A stretch of 14,518 nt of DNA from Clostridia bacterium (GCA_017614275.1 JAGACE010000123.1:1-14518); one strand, 5' to 3'; shown: positions 7,126 through 14,492, counted from the first letter of the stretch. Translations and numbers: made by a program. The notes: generated by a model not told the origin, from the sequence alone.

Positions 7126-8124
7126 TTAAAAATGTTCGTCGAGCCAGGTCAGGTATTCTTCGAACACCCAGTTGTATTCCGGCTTGTTCGTAAAGATGTG
7201 GTTGGCGCCTTCTACTTCGACATAGTGGATGGGCGCGCCGGCGGCTTCCATGGCTTTGACGTACTGTCGGGAGGTCTTGTGGGTCACCAGCATATCCTTC
7301 GTCCCGTGGGCGATGAACTGCGGCGTTTTCGTGTCGATGATGTGGCGCGGCAGGTCGGTACGGTCCAGTGTGTCTCTCCGGCGCTTCCACGTCTTGAACG
7401 CCTCTTCGGGGAAGGTGGCGTAGAGGATGCCTTTGTTGTGCTTCAGCGTGACCGCAGGGTAGAACATGCCGCCGTTGCAGACGGCGTCATCGACTGCGTC
7501 CACTTCATCCGGCTCGTAACCGACGGGAAACTGGTTCGTCCCCTGCAGCAGGTTCAGAAAGCCTGCGACCTGGTACCCTCCGGCAGAGCCGCCCATGAGG
7601 GCAATCTTCTTCGGATCCAGTCCGTACTCCTCCGCGTGGAAGCGGATGAAACGAACGGCCCGCTGGACGTCGAGAAGGGGAATGGGGAAACGGTAGGGGT
7701 TATAGCGGTAGTCGAGGCAGAACGCGGAGATGCCGTGTTCATTGAGCCGTCTCGCCAGTTTGTCGGTCTCTTCCTGGTCTTTGGCGGTGAGGTCCCCCGT
7801 AAAGGCATAGCCGCCGCCGGGGATAAGGATGACTGCCCGGTCGGAACCTTCGCACAGGAAAGGCACGATGCCGGGAACATCGGTATAGGTTTGTTCGCAG
7901 TAGCCCGGCTCCATGCAATTGCACCAGGTGGCGGTGTCGATGACTTTCTTGCGGTCAAAGAACACGCTCCCCAAATACTTGCCGATGAGCAGCGCGAATT
8001 TGATCTGGTTTTTCTGCGGATCCGCGTCGAAGTCGATGGTCATGTCATCGAGCTTGGACCGGCTGCTGTTGCCGGGGATGACATCGCCCCAGATGGGCGT
8101 GACAGAATAGGTGCCTTCTTTCAT
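7126..8124 (-). CDS. Cytoplasmic alpha/beta-hydrolase, paralogue of the secreted esterase
   Basis: This 332-residue protein starts MKEGTYSVTPIWGD with GGAGGG just upstream. The longer open frame to 8313 is rejected as a start because it would run through the promoter. There is no signal peptide. The alpha/beta-hydrolase features match the secreted paralogue: IPGGGYAFTG (101-110), GGSAGGY (178-184, Ser180), HGTKDML with Asp277, and EGANHIF with His309. The two proteins share the opening IWG(E/D).IPGNS, NPY...PIPLLD and NLLQG.NQFP, and similar C-terminal ends. It lies after the symporter in convergent orientation and has its own type A operator. The pair therefore looks like one esterase made in two compartments: the secreted form acting before uptake, this one after. 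The natural ester substrate is unknown; a sugar acetyl ester is plausible. Confidence 0.87.
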   Translation of the reverse strand: MKEGTYSVTPIWGDVIPGNSSRSKLDDMTIDFDADPQKNQIKFALLIGKYLGSVFFDRKKVIDTATWCNCMEPGYCEQTYTDVPGIVPFLCEGSDRAVILIPGGGYAFTGDLTAKDQEETDKLARRLNEHGISAFCLDYRYNPYRFPIPLLDVQRAVRFIRFHAEEYGLDPKKIALMGGSAGGYQVAGFLNLLQGTNQFPVGYEPDEVDAVDDAVCNGGMFYPAVTLKHNKGILYATFPEEAFKTWKRRRDTLDRTDLPRHIIDTKTPQFIAHGTKDMLVTHKTSRQYVKAMEAAGAPIHYVEVEGANHIFTNKPEYNWVFEEYLTWLDEHF

Positions 8125-8158
8125 AAGAGTCCCTCCAGTAAGGTCATTATACACCAGT

Positions 8159-8220
8159 ATTATAGAGAAGGCACGGGCGATGCACATCGCAGAAACTTGG
8201 CGACTTCTCATAAAAACTTG
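8159..8220 (-). promoter_or_regulatory. Operator type A (site 4, degenerate) plus -10 box of the cytoplasmic esterase
   Basis: On the minus strand, half-sites CAAGTTTTTATGAG (from 8220) and CAAGTTTCTGCGAT (from 8199) are 21 bp apart. The first shares 13 straight bases, CAAGTTTTTATGA, with site 1. A consensus TATAAT (8164-8159) starts 27 bp after the second core. The second core (TGCGAT) and the central triplet (GCC) depart from consensus, so this is probably a weaker site. Confidence 0.65.
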
Positions 8221-8247
8221 CGACGAACCGGGACGCCTGCAAACCCC

Positions 8248-8302
8248 GACACTTTTTTGGATAAATGAAAACCTGTCGGTCTGCGTCGGTTTTCGGTATG
8301 AT
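8248..8302 (+). promoter_or_regulatory. Operator type B plus -10 box of fucO
   Basis: The 30-bp stretch 8248-8277, starting GACACTTTTTT and ending AAAACCTGTC, matches 10686-10715 upstream of rhaB at 24 of 30 positions. In both places a -10 hexamer starts 20 bp after the last operator base (here TATGAT, 8297-8302), with no good -35. An inverted repeat CCGACA/TGTCGG (8246-8251, 8274-8279) frames this copy. The arrangement fits a promoter switched on by an AraC-type activator, most simply the one encoded at 9646-10656. Confidence 0.7.
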
Positions 8303-8357
8303 GAGAATGTCAAAAGAATAACGAAATATTCGGCACTGCAGAAAAGGAGACTTTATC

Positions 8358-9506
8358 ATGGCCAACAGAATCAGCTTGAACCCCACTTCGTACCACGGCG
8401 CCGGCGCCATCCAGGAGATCGTTACCGAAGCCAAAGCCAACGGTTTTACCAAAGCGTTCGTCGCTTCTGACCCCGACCTCGTGAAGTTCGGCGTCACCGC
8501 GAAGGTCACGGACCTTCTGGATGCAGCGGACATCCCGTACGAAGTCTATTCTGACATCAAACCGAACCCGCCCATCGAGAACGTCCAGAACGGCGTGGAA
8601 GCCTATAAAACCTCCGGTGCGGACTTCATCGTCGCCATCGGCGGCGGTTCCTCCATGGACACCTCCAAGGCCATCGGCATCATCATCAACAACCCCGAGT
8701 TCGCGGATGTCCGTTCTCTCGAAGGCGTCGCTCCCACAAAGAACCCCTGCGTGCCGATCATCGCGGTCCCGACGACTGCCGGCACCGCCGCGGAAGTCAC
8801 CATCAACTACGTCATCACGGACGTGGAGCGCAAGCGGAAGTTCGTCTGCGTCGACCCGCACGATATGCCCATCGTCGCCGTCGTCGACCCTGAAATGATG
8901 TCCTCCATGCCCAAGGGCCTGACCGCCGCCACCGGCATGGACGCTCTGACCCACGCCATCGAAGGCTACACCACGAAGGCCGCCTGGGAAATGACCGACA
9001 TGTTCCACCTCAAAGCCATCGAACTCATCTCCAAGTCCCTTCGCGGCGCCGTCAACAACGAGCCGGAGGGAAGAGAAGGCATGGCGCTCGCGCAGTACAT
9101 CGCCGGCATGGGCTTCTCCAACGTCGGCCTCGGCATCGCCCACTCCATGGCCCACACCCTCGGCGCGGTCTATGACACGCCTCACGGCGTCGCCTGCGCC
9201 ATGATGCTCCCGAACGTCATGGAATTCAACGCGGACGTCACCGGTGACAAGTTCGCGAACATCGCGAAGGCAATGGGTGTCGAAGGGGTCGATGACATGA
9301 GCGTCGAAGAGTACCGCAAAGCGGCGGTCGATGCCGTCCGCAAACTCTCCGTCGACGTCGGCATCCCGACCGTCCTCGAAGCCCTCAAAGAAGAGGACCT
9401 CGACTTCCTCGCCGAAAGCGCCGCAGCCGATGCCTGCACACCCGGCAACCCGAAGGAAGCCTCTCTGGAGGATTACAAGACCCTCTTCCGGAAACTCATG
9501 AAATAA
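8358..9506 (+). CDS. fucO: Lactaldehyde reductase (L-1,2-propanediol oxidoreductase)
   Basis: This 382-residue iron-containing alcohol dehydrogenase closely fits FucO, which is 383 residues in E. coli. It would reduce the L-lactaldehyde made by rhamnulose- or fuculose-phosphate aldolase to L-1,2-propanediol with NADH, in the cytoplasm. Nucleotide-binding GGGSSMDT is at 95-102. The metal ligands Asp195, His199, His262 and His276 lie in GMDALTHA, GIAHSMAH and DTPHG, each one residue lower than the E. coli FucO ligands. AAAGGAG lies about 8 bases upstream of the ATG. The gene shares a type B operator with rhaB, so it is probably induced with the rhamnose pathway and acts as its fermentative redox outlet. 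An imperfect terminator follows. Confidence 0.93.
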   Translation: MANRISLNPTSYHGAGAIQEIVTEAKANGFTKAFVASDPDLVKFGVTAKVTDLLDAADIPYEVYSDIKPNPPIENVQNGVEAYKTSGADFIVAIGGGSSMDTSKAIGIIINNPEFADVRSLEGVAPTKNPCVPIIAVPTTAGTAAEVTINYVITDVERKRKFVCVDPHDMPIVAVVDPEMMSSMPKGLTAATGMDALTHAIEGYTTKAAWEMTDMFHLKAIELISKSLRGAVNNEPEGREGMALAQYIAGMGFSNVGLGIAHSMAHTLGAVYDTPHGVACAMMLPNVMEFNADVTGDKFANIAKAMGVEGVDDMSVEEYRKAAVDAVRKLSVDVGIPTVLEALKEEDLDFLAESAAADACTPGNPKEASLEDYKTLFRKLMK

Positions 9507-9551
9507 CTTCTCCCAACTCCTTTCCATACATCTCTTGAATCACTGAAACAG

Positions 9552-9586
9552 GAAGACCGTGACGAAATGTCGCGATCTTCTTGTCG
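9552..9586 (+). terminator. Imperfect intrinsic terminator after fucO
   Basis: Arms 9552-9563 and 9569-9580 pair over 12 positions with one mismatch and one G-T wobble around a GAAAT loop, followed by TTGTCGTTT. It is weaker than the two bidirectional terminators to the left. Its tail doubles as the -35 region of the next promoter. Confidence 0.6.
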
Positions 9587-9609
9587 TTTCCGTCGCGGTT
9601 GCTTATAAT
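9581..9609 (+). promoter_or_regulatory. Sigma-70-type promoter of the araC-type gene
   Basis: TTGTCG (9581-9586) and TATAAT (9604-9609) are separated by 17 bp, and the regulator's ATG is 37 bases beyond. Unlike the catabolic promoters here it has a usable -35 and no recognisable type A or B operator, which fits constitutive low-level expression of a regulator. Confidence 0.65.
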
Positions 9610-9645
9610 GGAAATAGCCAGGACACGTGCAAAGGAGGGCCCGTT

Positions 9646-10656
9646 ATGATCCGGGAAGAGATTCTGGAATACCTGCGTCCCATCACCGAAGAGGAACAGG
9701 CGGCGCTCGACGGCAGGGAAGAAGTCGACCGGTCGTTGTATGTCAAGGACGCGGAAAACCTGATTGCCAACAAGGAAGGAAAACTGGATGTCATCAACAG
9801 CGAAAAGCTGCTCGAGAACGGACGGATCATTACAGTCCGCCCGCACACCCGGTTCGTCCATTTCCCGGAACACCAGCACGACTACATTGAAGTCATCTAC
9901 ATGTGCTCCGGCTCCACGACCCACATCATCAACGGAACGGAACTGAAACTGCAGGATGGGGAACTCCTGTTCCTCGGACAGAACGCGACCCAGGAGATCC
10001 TCCCAGCGGGAGAGAATGACATTGCGGTCAACCTCATCGTCCTGCCGCAGTTCTTCGACACGGCCCTGCAGATGATGGGGGAGGAGGAGAGCCCGCTGCA
10101 CCGCTTCATCATCGACGTCCTGACCGGGGAGAACGCCACCGGGTACCTGTACTTCCAGGTCTCGGACATCCTGCCGGTCCAGAACCTGATGGAAAACTTG
10201 TTGTATACTCTGATCCACAATTCGCCGAATCGCCGCAACATCAACCAGACGACGATGGGCCTTCTGTTCCTGCAACTTTTGAACTACACGGACCGTCTGT
10301 TCTACGAGGACGACTCCGAGGAAGAAGCTGTCGTTCAGGTGCTCCGTTATATAGAAAACCATTATAATGACGGTTCGCTCAGCGAATGCGCCGACCTTCT
10401 GCACTACGACTTTTACTGGCTGTCGCGGGAAATCAAGAAACAGACCGGGAAGAACTACACAGACCTGTTGCAGGAGAAGCGGATGGCGCAGGCGGCCTTT
10501 CTGCTGAAGACGACTAAAATGAATGTGGCCGACATAGCCCTCAGCATCGGGTACGAGAATGTGAGCTACTTCCATCGGCTCTTCGGAAAGACCTATGGTT
10601 TATCGCCGAAGAAATACCGGACTGCCAACCAGGAAGTCCAGGGTGCGAACGGCTGA
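9646..10656 (+). CDS. AraC-family transcriptional regulator (candidate rhamnose activator)
   Basis: This 336-residue protein has the usual two-domain AraC layout. Residues 55-130 form a cupin-like sensor (HFPEHQHDYIEVIYMCSGS, then LKLQDGELLFLGQNATQEI). Residues 228-330 form the double helix-turn-helix DNA-binding domain, ending in the family signature NVADIALSIGYENVSYFHRL followed by FGKTYGLSPKKYR. The start is set by AAAGGAGGG six bases upstream of the ATG; the open frame extends 29 codons further up but through the -10 box. It sits between fucO and the rhaB operon, the two genes that share operator type B, so it is the natural candidate activator, probably sensing L-rhamnose or a pathway intermediate. 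It is not a clear sequence match to E. coli RhaS or RhaR, so no symbol is given. Confidence 0.9.
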   Translation: MIREEILEYLRPITEEEQAALDGREEVDRSLYVKDAENLIANKEGKLDVINSEKLLENGRIITVRPHTRFVHFPEHQHDYIEVIYMCSGSTTHIINGTELKLQDGELLFLGQNATQEILPAGENDIAVNLIVLPQFFDTALQMMGEEESPLHRFIIDVLTGENATGYLYFQVSDILPVQNLMENLLYTLIHNSPNRRNINQTTMGLLFLQLLNYTDRLFYEDDSEEEAVVQVLRYIENHYNDGSLSECADLLHYDFYWLSREIKKQTGKNYTDLLQEKRMAQAAFLLKTTKMNVADIALSIGYENVSYFHRLFGKTYGLSPKKYRTANQEVQGANG

Positions 10657-10685
10657 GTTGTCCGCACGACCGGACTGCAACAGAG

Positions 10686-10740
10686 GACACTTTTTTAGTT
10701 AAACCAAAACCTAACAAACCTCTCTTTCGGAGTGTATCAT
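10686..10740 (+). promoter_or_regulatory. rhaB: Operator type B plus -10 box of the rhaB operon
   Basis: 10686-10715 (GACACTTTTTTAG..., ending AAAACCTAAC) matches the fucO operator at 24 of 30 positions. The -10 box TATCAT (10735-10740) starts 20 bp after the operator's last base, identical to the fucO promoter. No -35 consensus is present. The first base of a 67-nt inverted repeat begins immediately after the operator. Confidence 0.7.
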
Positions 10741-10782
10741 GTGAACTGTAAGAACACGTGACACGCAACGAAAGGGAGGTTT
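10716..10782 (+). repeat. Imperfect inverted repeat covering the rhaB promoter and Shine-Dalgarno
   Basis: The outer arms AAACCTCTCTTTCG (10716-10729) and CGAAAGGGAGGTTT (10769-10782) pair over 14 positions with one T-G wobble. Inside them GTGTATCATGTG (10732-10743) partly pairs with CACGTGACAC. The right arm contains the rhaB Shine-Dalgarno (GGGAGG). The left arm lies upstream of the predicted -10, so an RNA hairpin could form only in transcripts entering from upstream. Confidence 0.6.
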
Positions 10783-10787
10783 TCGTT

Positions 10788-12184
10788 ATGAAATACTTTC
10801 TTGCAGTAGACATCGGAGCCGGCAGCGGACGACACATTCTCGGCTCCATTCAGGACGGCAAACTCGTCCTGGAAGAGATCCACCGCTTTGAAAACGGGAT
10901 GGACCGCAACGAAAACGGTCACCTCATCTGGGACCACGAGAGACTGTTCCGCGAGATCAAAGCGGGCCTGAAAAAAGCCGGCGACCTCGGCAAGGTCCCG
11001 TCCTATGTCGCCATCGACACCTGGGGCGTCGACTACGTCCTCCTCGACAAGGATGACCACGAGATCCTTCCGGTGTATGCCTACCGCGATGAACGGACTG
11101 AAGCAGCAGTCCCCGCAGTGGAAGCGGTCATCGCTCCCGAGAAGCTCTACAGCATCACCGGCATCCAGAAGCAGAACTTCAACTCCATCTACCAGCTCTG
11201 GTGTGACAAGGAGTCCGGACGCATGGACCAGGTCGCGAGCCTTCTGATGATTCCCGAGTACTTCTGCTACAAACTGACCGGCGTCAAGCTCAACGAGTAC
11301 ACGAACGCCTCCACCGGCGGCATGCTGGACGCGGCGAAGAAGACCTGGTCCGAAGAGATCATCGACAAGCTCGGCTACAAGAAGAGCCTTTTCGGAACGC
11401 TCTCCCTTCCGGGAACGGAAGTCGGAAGCTTCACGGAGCAGATCGCCAAAGAAGTCGGGTATGACGCCAAAGTCATCCTGTGCCCGACCCACGACACGGC
11501 ATCCGCCGTGGCTGCCTGTCCGCTCGACGACGAGACGCTGTTCCTGTCCTCCGGCACCTGGAGCCTCATCGGGTTTGAGAACCTCGAGCCTGTCATCAAC
11601 GAGGCCGGGTTCAAAGCCAACTACACGAACGAGGGCGGCATCGAGTACCGCTTCCGCTGCCTCAAAACTTCATGGGCATGTGGCTCTTCCAGAGCATCCG
11701 GAAAAACCTCGATAAAAAGTACACCTACGACGAGATGATGGAGATGGCCATGGCCTCCACGTACGACAAGACCGTGGATGTTAACAGCCCGAACCTCACC
11801 GCTCCGGAAAACATGATCGAAGCCATTCGCGCTGAAGTCGGCGAACCGGACCTTCCCGTGGGCGATGTACTGGAATGTGTGTACCAGTCCCTGAGTGACG
11901 CGTACGGCAGAGCCGTGAAGGAAGCCGAAGCGCTGTCCGGCCGGACGTTCTCGAAACTCCTCATCGTCGGTGGCGGCGGCTCCGACGTCTACCTCAACAA
12001 ACTGACCGCCGAAAAGACCGGCCTCACCATCCTGACCGGCATCAAAGAGGCAACGACCACCGGCAACCTCGCAGCGCAGATCATTTACGACTGCAAGGAA
12101 AACGGCGGAGAGTATATCGACATCATGAACTTCCGGGAGCTGGTCAAAGCCTCCTTCCCGCTGAGCGAAACGAAAGGAAACTGA
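10788..12184 (+). pseudogene. rhaB: Rhamnulokinase, interrupted by a 1-nt frameshift
   Basis: Rhamnulokinase (FGGY sugar-kinase family) phosphorylates L-rhamnulose with ATP. The first frame (from ATG 10788, GGGAGG eight bases upstream) gives DIGAGSGR at 8-15, DTWGVDY around 77-83, and CPTHDTAS with Asp236, the likely catalytic base. It reads correctly to about residue 293 (EYRFRCLK), then runs into unrelated residues and stops at 11738. The remainder, from NFMGMWLFQSIRKNL through GGGGSD to the end at 12184, is in another frame. Adding one A to the AAAA run at 11664-11667 would restore a single 465-residue protein, normal for RhaB. Neither half alone should be active. It may be a true mutation or a homopolymer sequencing error. 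The rhaD start follows 3 bases after the end of the second frame. Confidence 0.88.
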
Positions 12185-12187
12185 ACC

Positions 12188-13006
12188 ATGAAAGACATCA
12201 TGACTGCACCCTTTGTCAAAGAGATGTGTGAGACCACAGCCAACATGTATCGCCTCTACTGGGACGAGCGAAACGGCGGCAACATCAGCTACCTGCTGGA
12301 TGAGAAGGAAGTTGCCGAGTACCTCGACACGAGCTACGTCATCCGCACGTTCGACACCGGCTTCGAAGCGCCGGACCTCGTCGGCAAGTACTTCATCGTC
12401 ACCGGCTCCGGCAAGTACTTCAAGAACGTGGAGAAGGACCCCGCTGACAACATGGGTATCATCCGGATCGCGGAGGACGGCACCACCGCAGAACTCCTCT
12501 GGGGCTTTGAGGACGGGGTCTCCAAACCGACCTCTGAGCTGCCCGCCCACCTCATGAGCCATCAGGCCCGCCTGAAGGTCGACCCCGAGAACCGCGTGGT
12601 CCTGCACTGCCACCCGACGAACATCCTCGCCATGACCTATGTCCATGAGCTGGACGCGAAGAAGTTCTCCCACACGCTCTGGGAGATGAGCACGGAGTGC
12701 ATCGTCGTCTTCCCGGAAGGCGTCGAAGTCCTGCCCTGGATGCTCTGCGGCACGAACAGCATCGGCGAAGCCACGGCCGAGAAGATGCAGAACGCCCGCG
12801 TGGTCCTCTGGGCGATGCACGGCATCTACGGCGCCGGCAAAACCTGAGATGAGACCTTCGGCCTCGTCGAGACCGTCGAGAAGGCCGCGATGATCTACAT
12901 GAAGATCGCGCACCTGCCGCTCGTCAACACCATCAAAGACGAAGAACTGAAAGAACTCGCCGAGTACTTCGGCGTCGATTACCGAAAAGACTATCTGAAC
13001 GCATAA
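12188..13006 (+). pseudogene. rhaD: Rhamnulose-1-phosphate aldolase with an in-frame TGA
   Basis: RhaD is a zinc class II aldolase splitting L-rhamnulose-1-phosphate into dihydroxyacetone phosphate and L-lactaldehyde. The frame is clear: WDERNGGN (25-32), FIVTGSGK, TSELPAH with Glu117, LHCHPTN with His140 and His142, STECIVVFP, and His211 in AMHGIYGAG. These match E. coli Glu117, His141, His143 and His212. A TGA at 12845-12847 (codon 220) interrupts it where E. coli has Leu in GPTLDETFGL. The same frame continues as DETFGLVETVEK and so on to TAA at 13004-13006. The total, 272 residues plus the stop, is close to the family's 274. The metal site lies before the stop, but about 52 C-terminal residues would be lost. 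It is followed after 13 bases by the isomerase gene. Confidence 0.88.
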
Positions 13007-13019
13007 AGGAGGAAACAAC

Positions 13020-14453
13020 ATGCTCGTCAAAAGCCTCGTAGAAACCAAAGCGAAGGTCGGCGTGTTTGCCATCGCGCTGGGCGCGTACCTTCCGCAGTTC
13101 CCGACGCTGGTCCCGGAGTTTGAGGCCCAGTATGAGGACTTCAAGAAGACCAACATCCCGGATTCCGTCGAGCTCGTCGACGGCGGCATCGTCACGACGA
13201 AAGAACTCGCCATGGCGGCCGGGGACAAGTTCCGCGCCGCGGACGTGGATCTCGTCATCCTGCAGCTCCTGACCTATGCCACATCCTACAATATGCTTCC
13301 GGCCGTCCGCGATCTCAACGTCCCCGTCGTGCTCGTCAACGTTCAGAAGAAACTGGCGCCGGACTATGCAAACACGGACACCGCCACCTGGCTCGGCGAA
13401 CTTTATGCCTGCGGTGCCGTCGGTGAAATGGTCGCCGACCTCGAACGCGCCGGCAAGCGGCACGCGGTCATCACCGGTGTCGTCGAAGGGGGAGACCCCG
13501 AAGTCAAAGCGGAGATCGAGGACTGGTGCAAAGCCGCTCAGGTCCGCCGCCGCTTCCGCCAGACGAACATCGCGCAGATCGGCCGTCCGTATCCCGGCAT
13601 GATGGACCTCTACATCGACGAGACCAACCTGTACCACAGAATGGGCCTCTATACCAAACAGTTCGACTGGGAGGTCATGTGGGACATCGCCGACGACATC
13701 ACCGACGAGGAAGCCATCCGCGAAAAGGCGCAGGACATCCTGGACACCTTCGACATCGAGGGCGGTGCCACGGTCGAGACCGTCTGGGATATGGCGAAAT
13801 ACGTTGTAGCTTTCGAACAGTGGGTGAAGGACGAGCAGATCGCCTTCGTCGCCTCCCACTATGACGGCAAGGCCCAGGGCAAAGCCGGCACGCTCGACTC
13901 CATGCTCATCCCGGCGTTCTCCATGCTTATCAAGCAGGGCGTTGCCTGCGCCGTCGAAGGGGACATCAAAGTTTCCATGGCGATGAACATCCTGAAGACC
14001 ATTTCCGGCATGGGCCAGCTTTCTGAGATGTATTCCATCGACTTCAATGAAGACATCTGCATCATCGGCCACTCCGGCTCGGGCGACGCGGACATCTCCG
14101 CGAAGAAACCCACCATGAAGATCGTGGACGTGTTCCACGGCAAGACCGGCGGCGGATACCTCACCCAGTTCTATCCGCACCTCGGGCCCGTCACTTACCT
14201 CGGCATCACCCAGGACAAGGACGGCAACTTCAAGTTCGTCGTCGCGGAAGGCGTCAACGAGGAAGGCCCCATCTTCACCTACGGAGACACGAACATGCGC
14301 ACCCGCTTCACCTGCGGCGCCCGCGAGTTCTGCAATAAATGGAGCGAAGCCGGCCCCACCCACCACATGGCGGCGGCGTCCGGCAGACATATCGATACCA
14401 TCCTGAAGGTCGCCAAGATCTTTGACGTCCCGGTGGATATCATCACCCGCTGA
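13020..14453 (+). CDS. AraA/FucI-fold sugar isomerase, probable aldose-ketose isomerase of the rhamnose operon
   Basis: This 477-residue protein resembles the L-arabinose/L-fucose isomerase superfamily rather than the xylose-isomerase-like RhaA of about 420 residues. Family-like features are LQLLTYATSYNMLPAV (81-96), VEGDIK with Glu313, the metal-site region DFNEDICIIGHSG (341-353, with Asp341, Glu344 and His351 as candidate ligands), and GPTHHMA near 445-451 with His448 and His449, which fits the C-terminal histidine of AraA. AAAGGAGG seven bases upstream supports the start. It follows the aldolase in one operon and is intact, so its likely role is the opening isomerisation of L-rhamnose to L-rhamnulose, as a replacement for RhaA. 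An L-fucose or L-arabinose isomerase role remains possible. Confidence 0.8.
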   Translation: MLVKSLVETKAKVGVFAIALGAYLPQFPTLVPEFEAQYEDFKKTNIPDSVELVDGGIVTTKELAMAAGDKFRAADVDLVILQLLTYATSYNMLPAVRDLNVPVVLVNVQKKLAPDYANTDTATWLGELYACGAVGEMVADLERAGKRHAVITGVVEGGDPEVKAEIEDWCKAAQVRRRFRQTNIAQIGRPYPGMMDLYIDETNLYHRMGLYTKQFDWEVMWDIADDITDEEAIREKAQDILDTFDIEGGATVETVWDMAKYVVAFEQWVKDEQIAFVASHYDGKAQGKAGTLDSMLIPAFSMLIKQGVACAVEGDIKVSMAMNILKTISGMGQLSEMYSIDFNEDICIIGHSGSGDADISAKKPTMKIVDVFHGKTGGGYLTQFYPHLGPVTYLGITQDKDGNFKFVVAEGVNEEGPIFTYGDTNMRTRFTCGAREFCNKWSEAGPTHHMAAASGRHIDTILKVAKIFDVPVDIITR

Positions 14454-14492
14454 ACCAATTGAGAAAGACATTTTCCAAGGAGAGAGAGTAAC

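Noticed and set aside
8125-8313. N-terminal extension of the cytoplasmic esterase to an ATG at 8313
   Set aside because: It would read through the promoter and operator, lacks paralogue similarity, and the ATG at 8124 has a strong ribosome binding site.
10657-10685. Terminator after the AraC-type gene (TCCG/CGGA pairing)
   Set aside because: Only 4-5 base pairs with a poor T-tract; not convincing.
11664-11667. Programmed ribosomal frameshift in rhaB
   Set aside because: CTCAAAACTT is not a canonical slippery heptamer, rhamnulokinases are not known to use frameshifting, and a missing A explains it more simply.
12845-12847. Genome-wide reassignment of TGA
   Set aside because: TGA ends other well-formed genes in the window (1668-1670, 10654-10656, 14451-14453).
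12842-12875. TGA in rhaD as a selenocysteine codon with a downstream hairpin (GAGACC TTCG GCCTC)
   Set aside because: The hairpin is short with a mismatch, the residue is Leu in E. coli RhaD, and no selenoprotein version of this aldolase is known to me.
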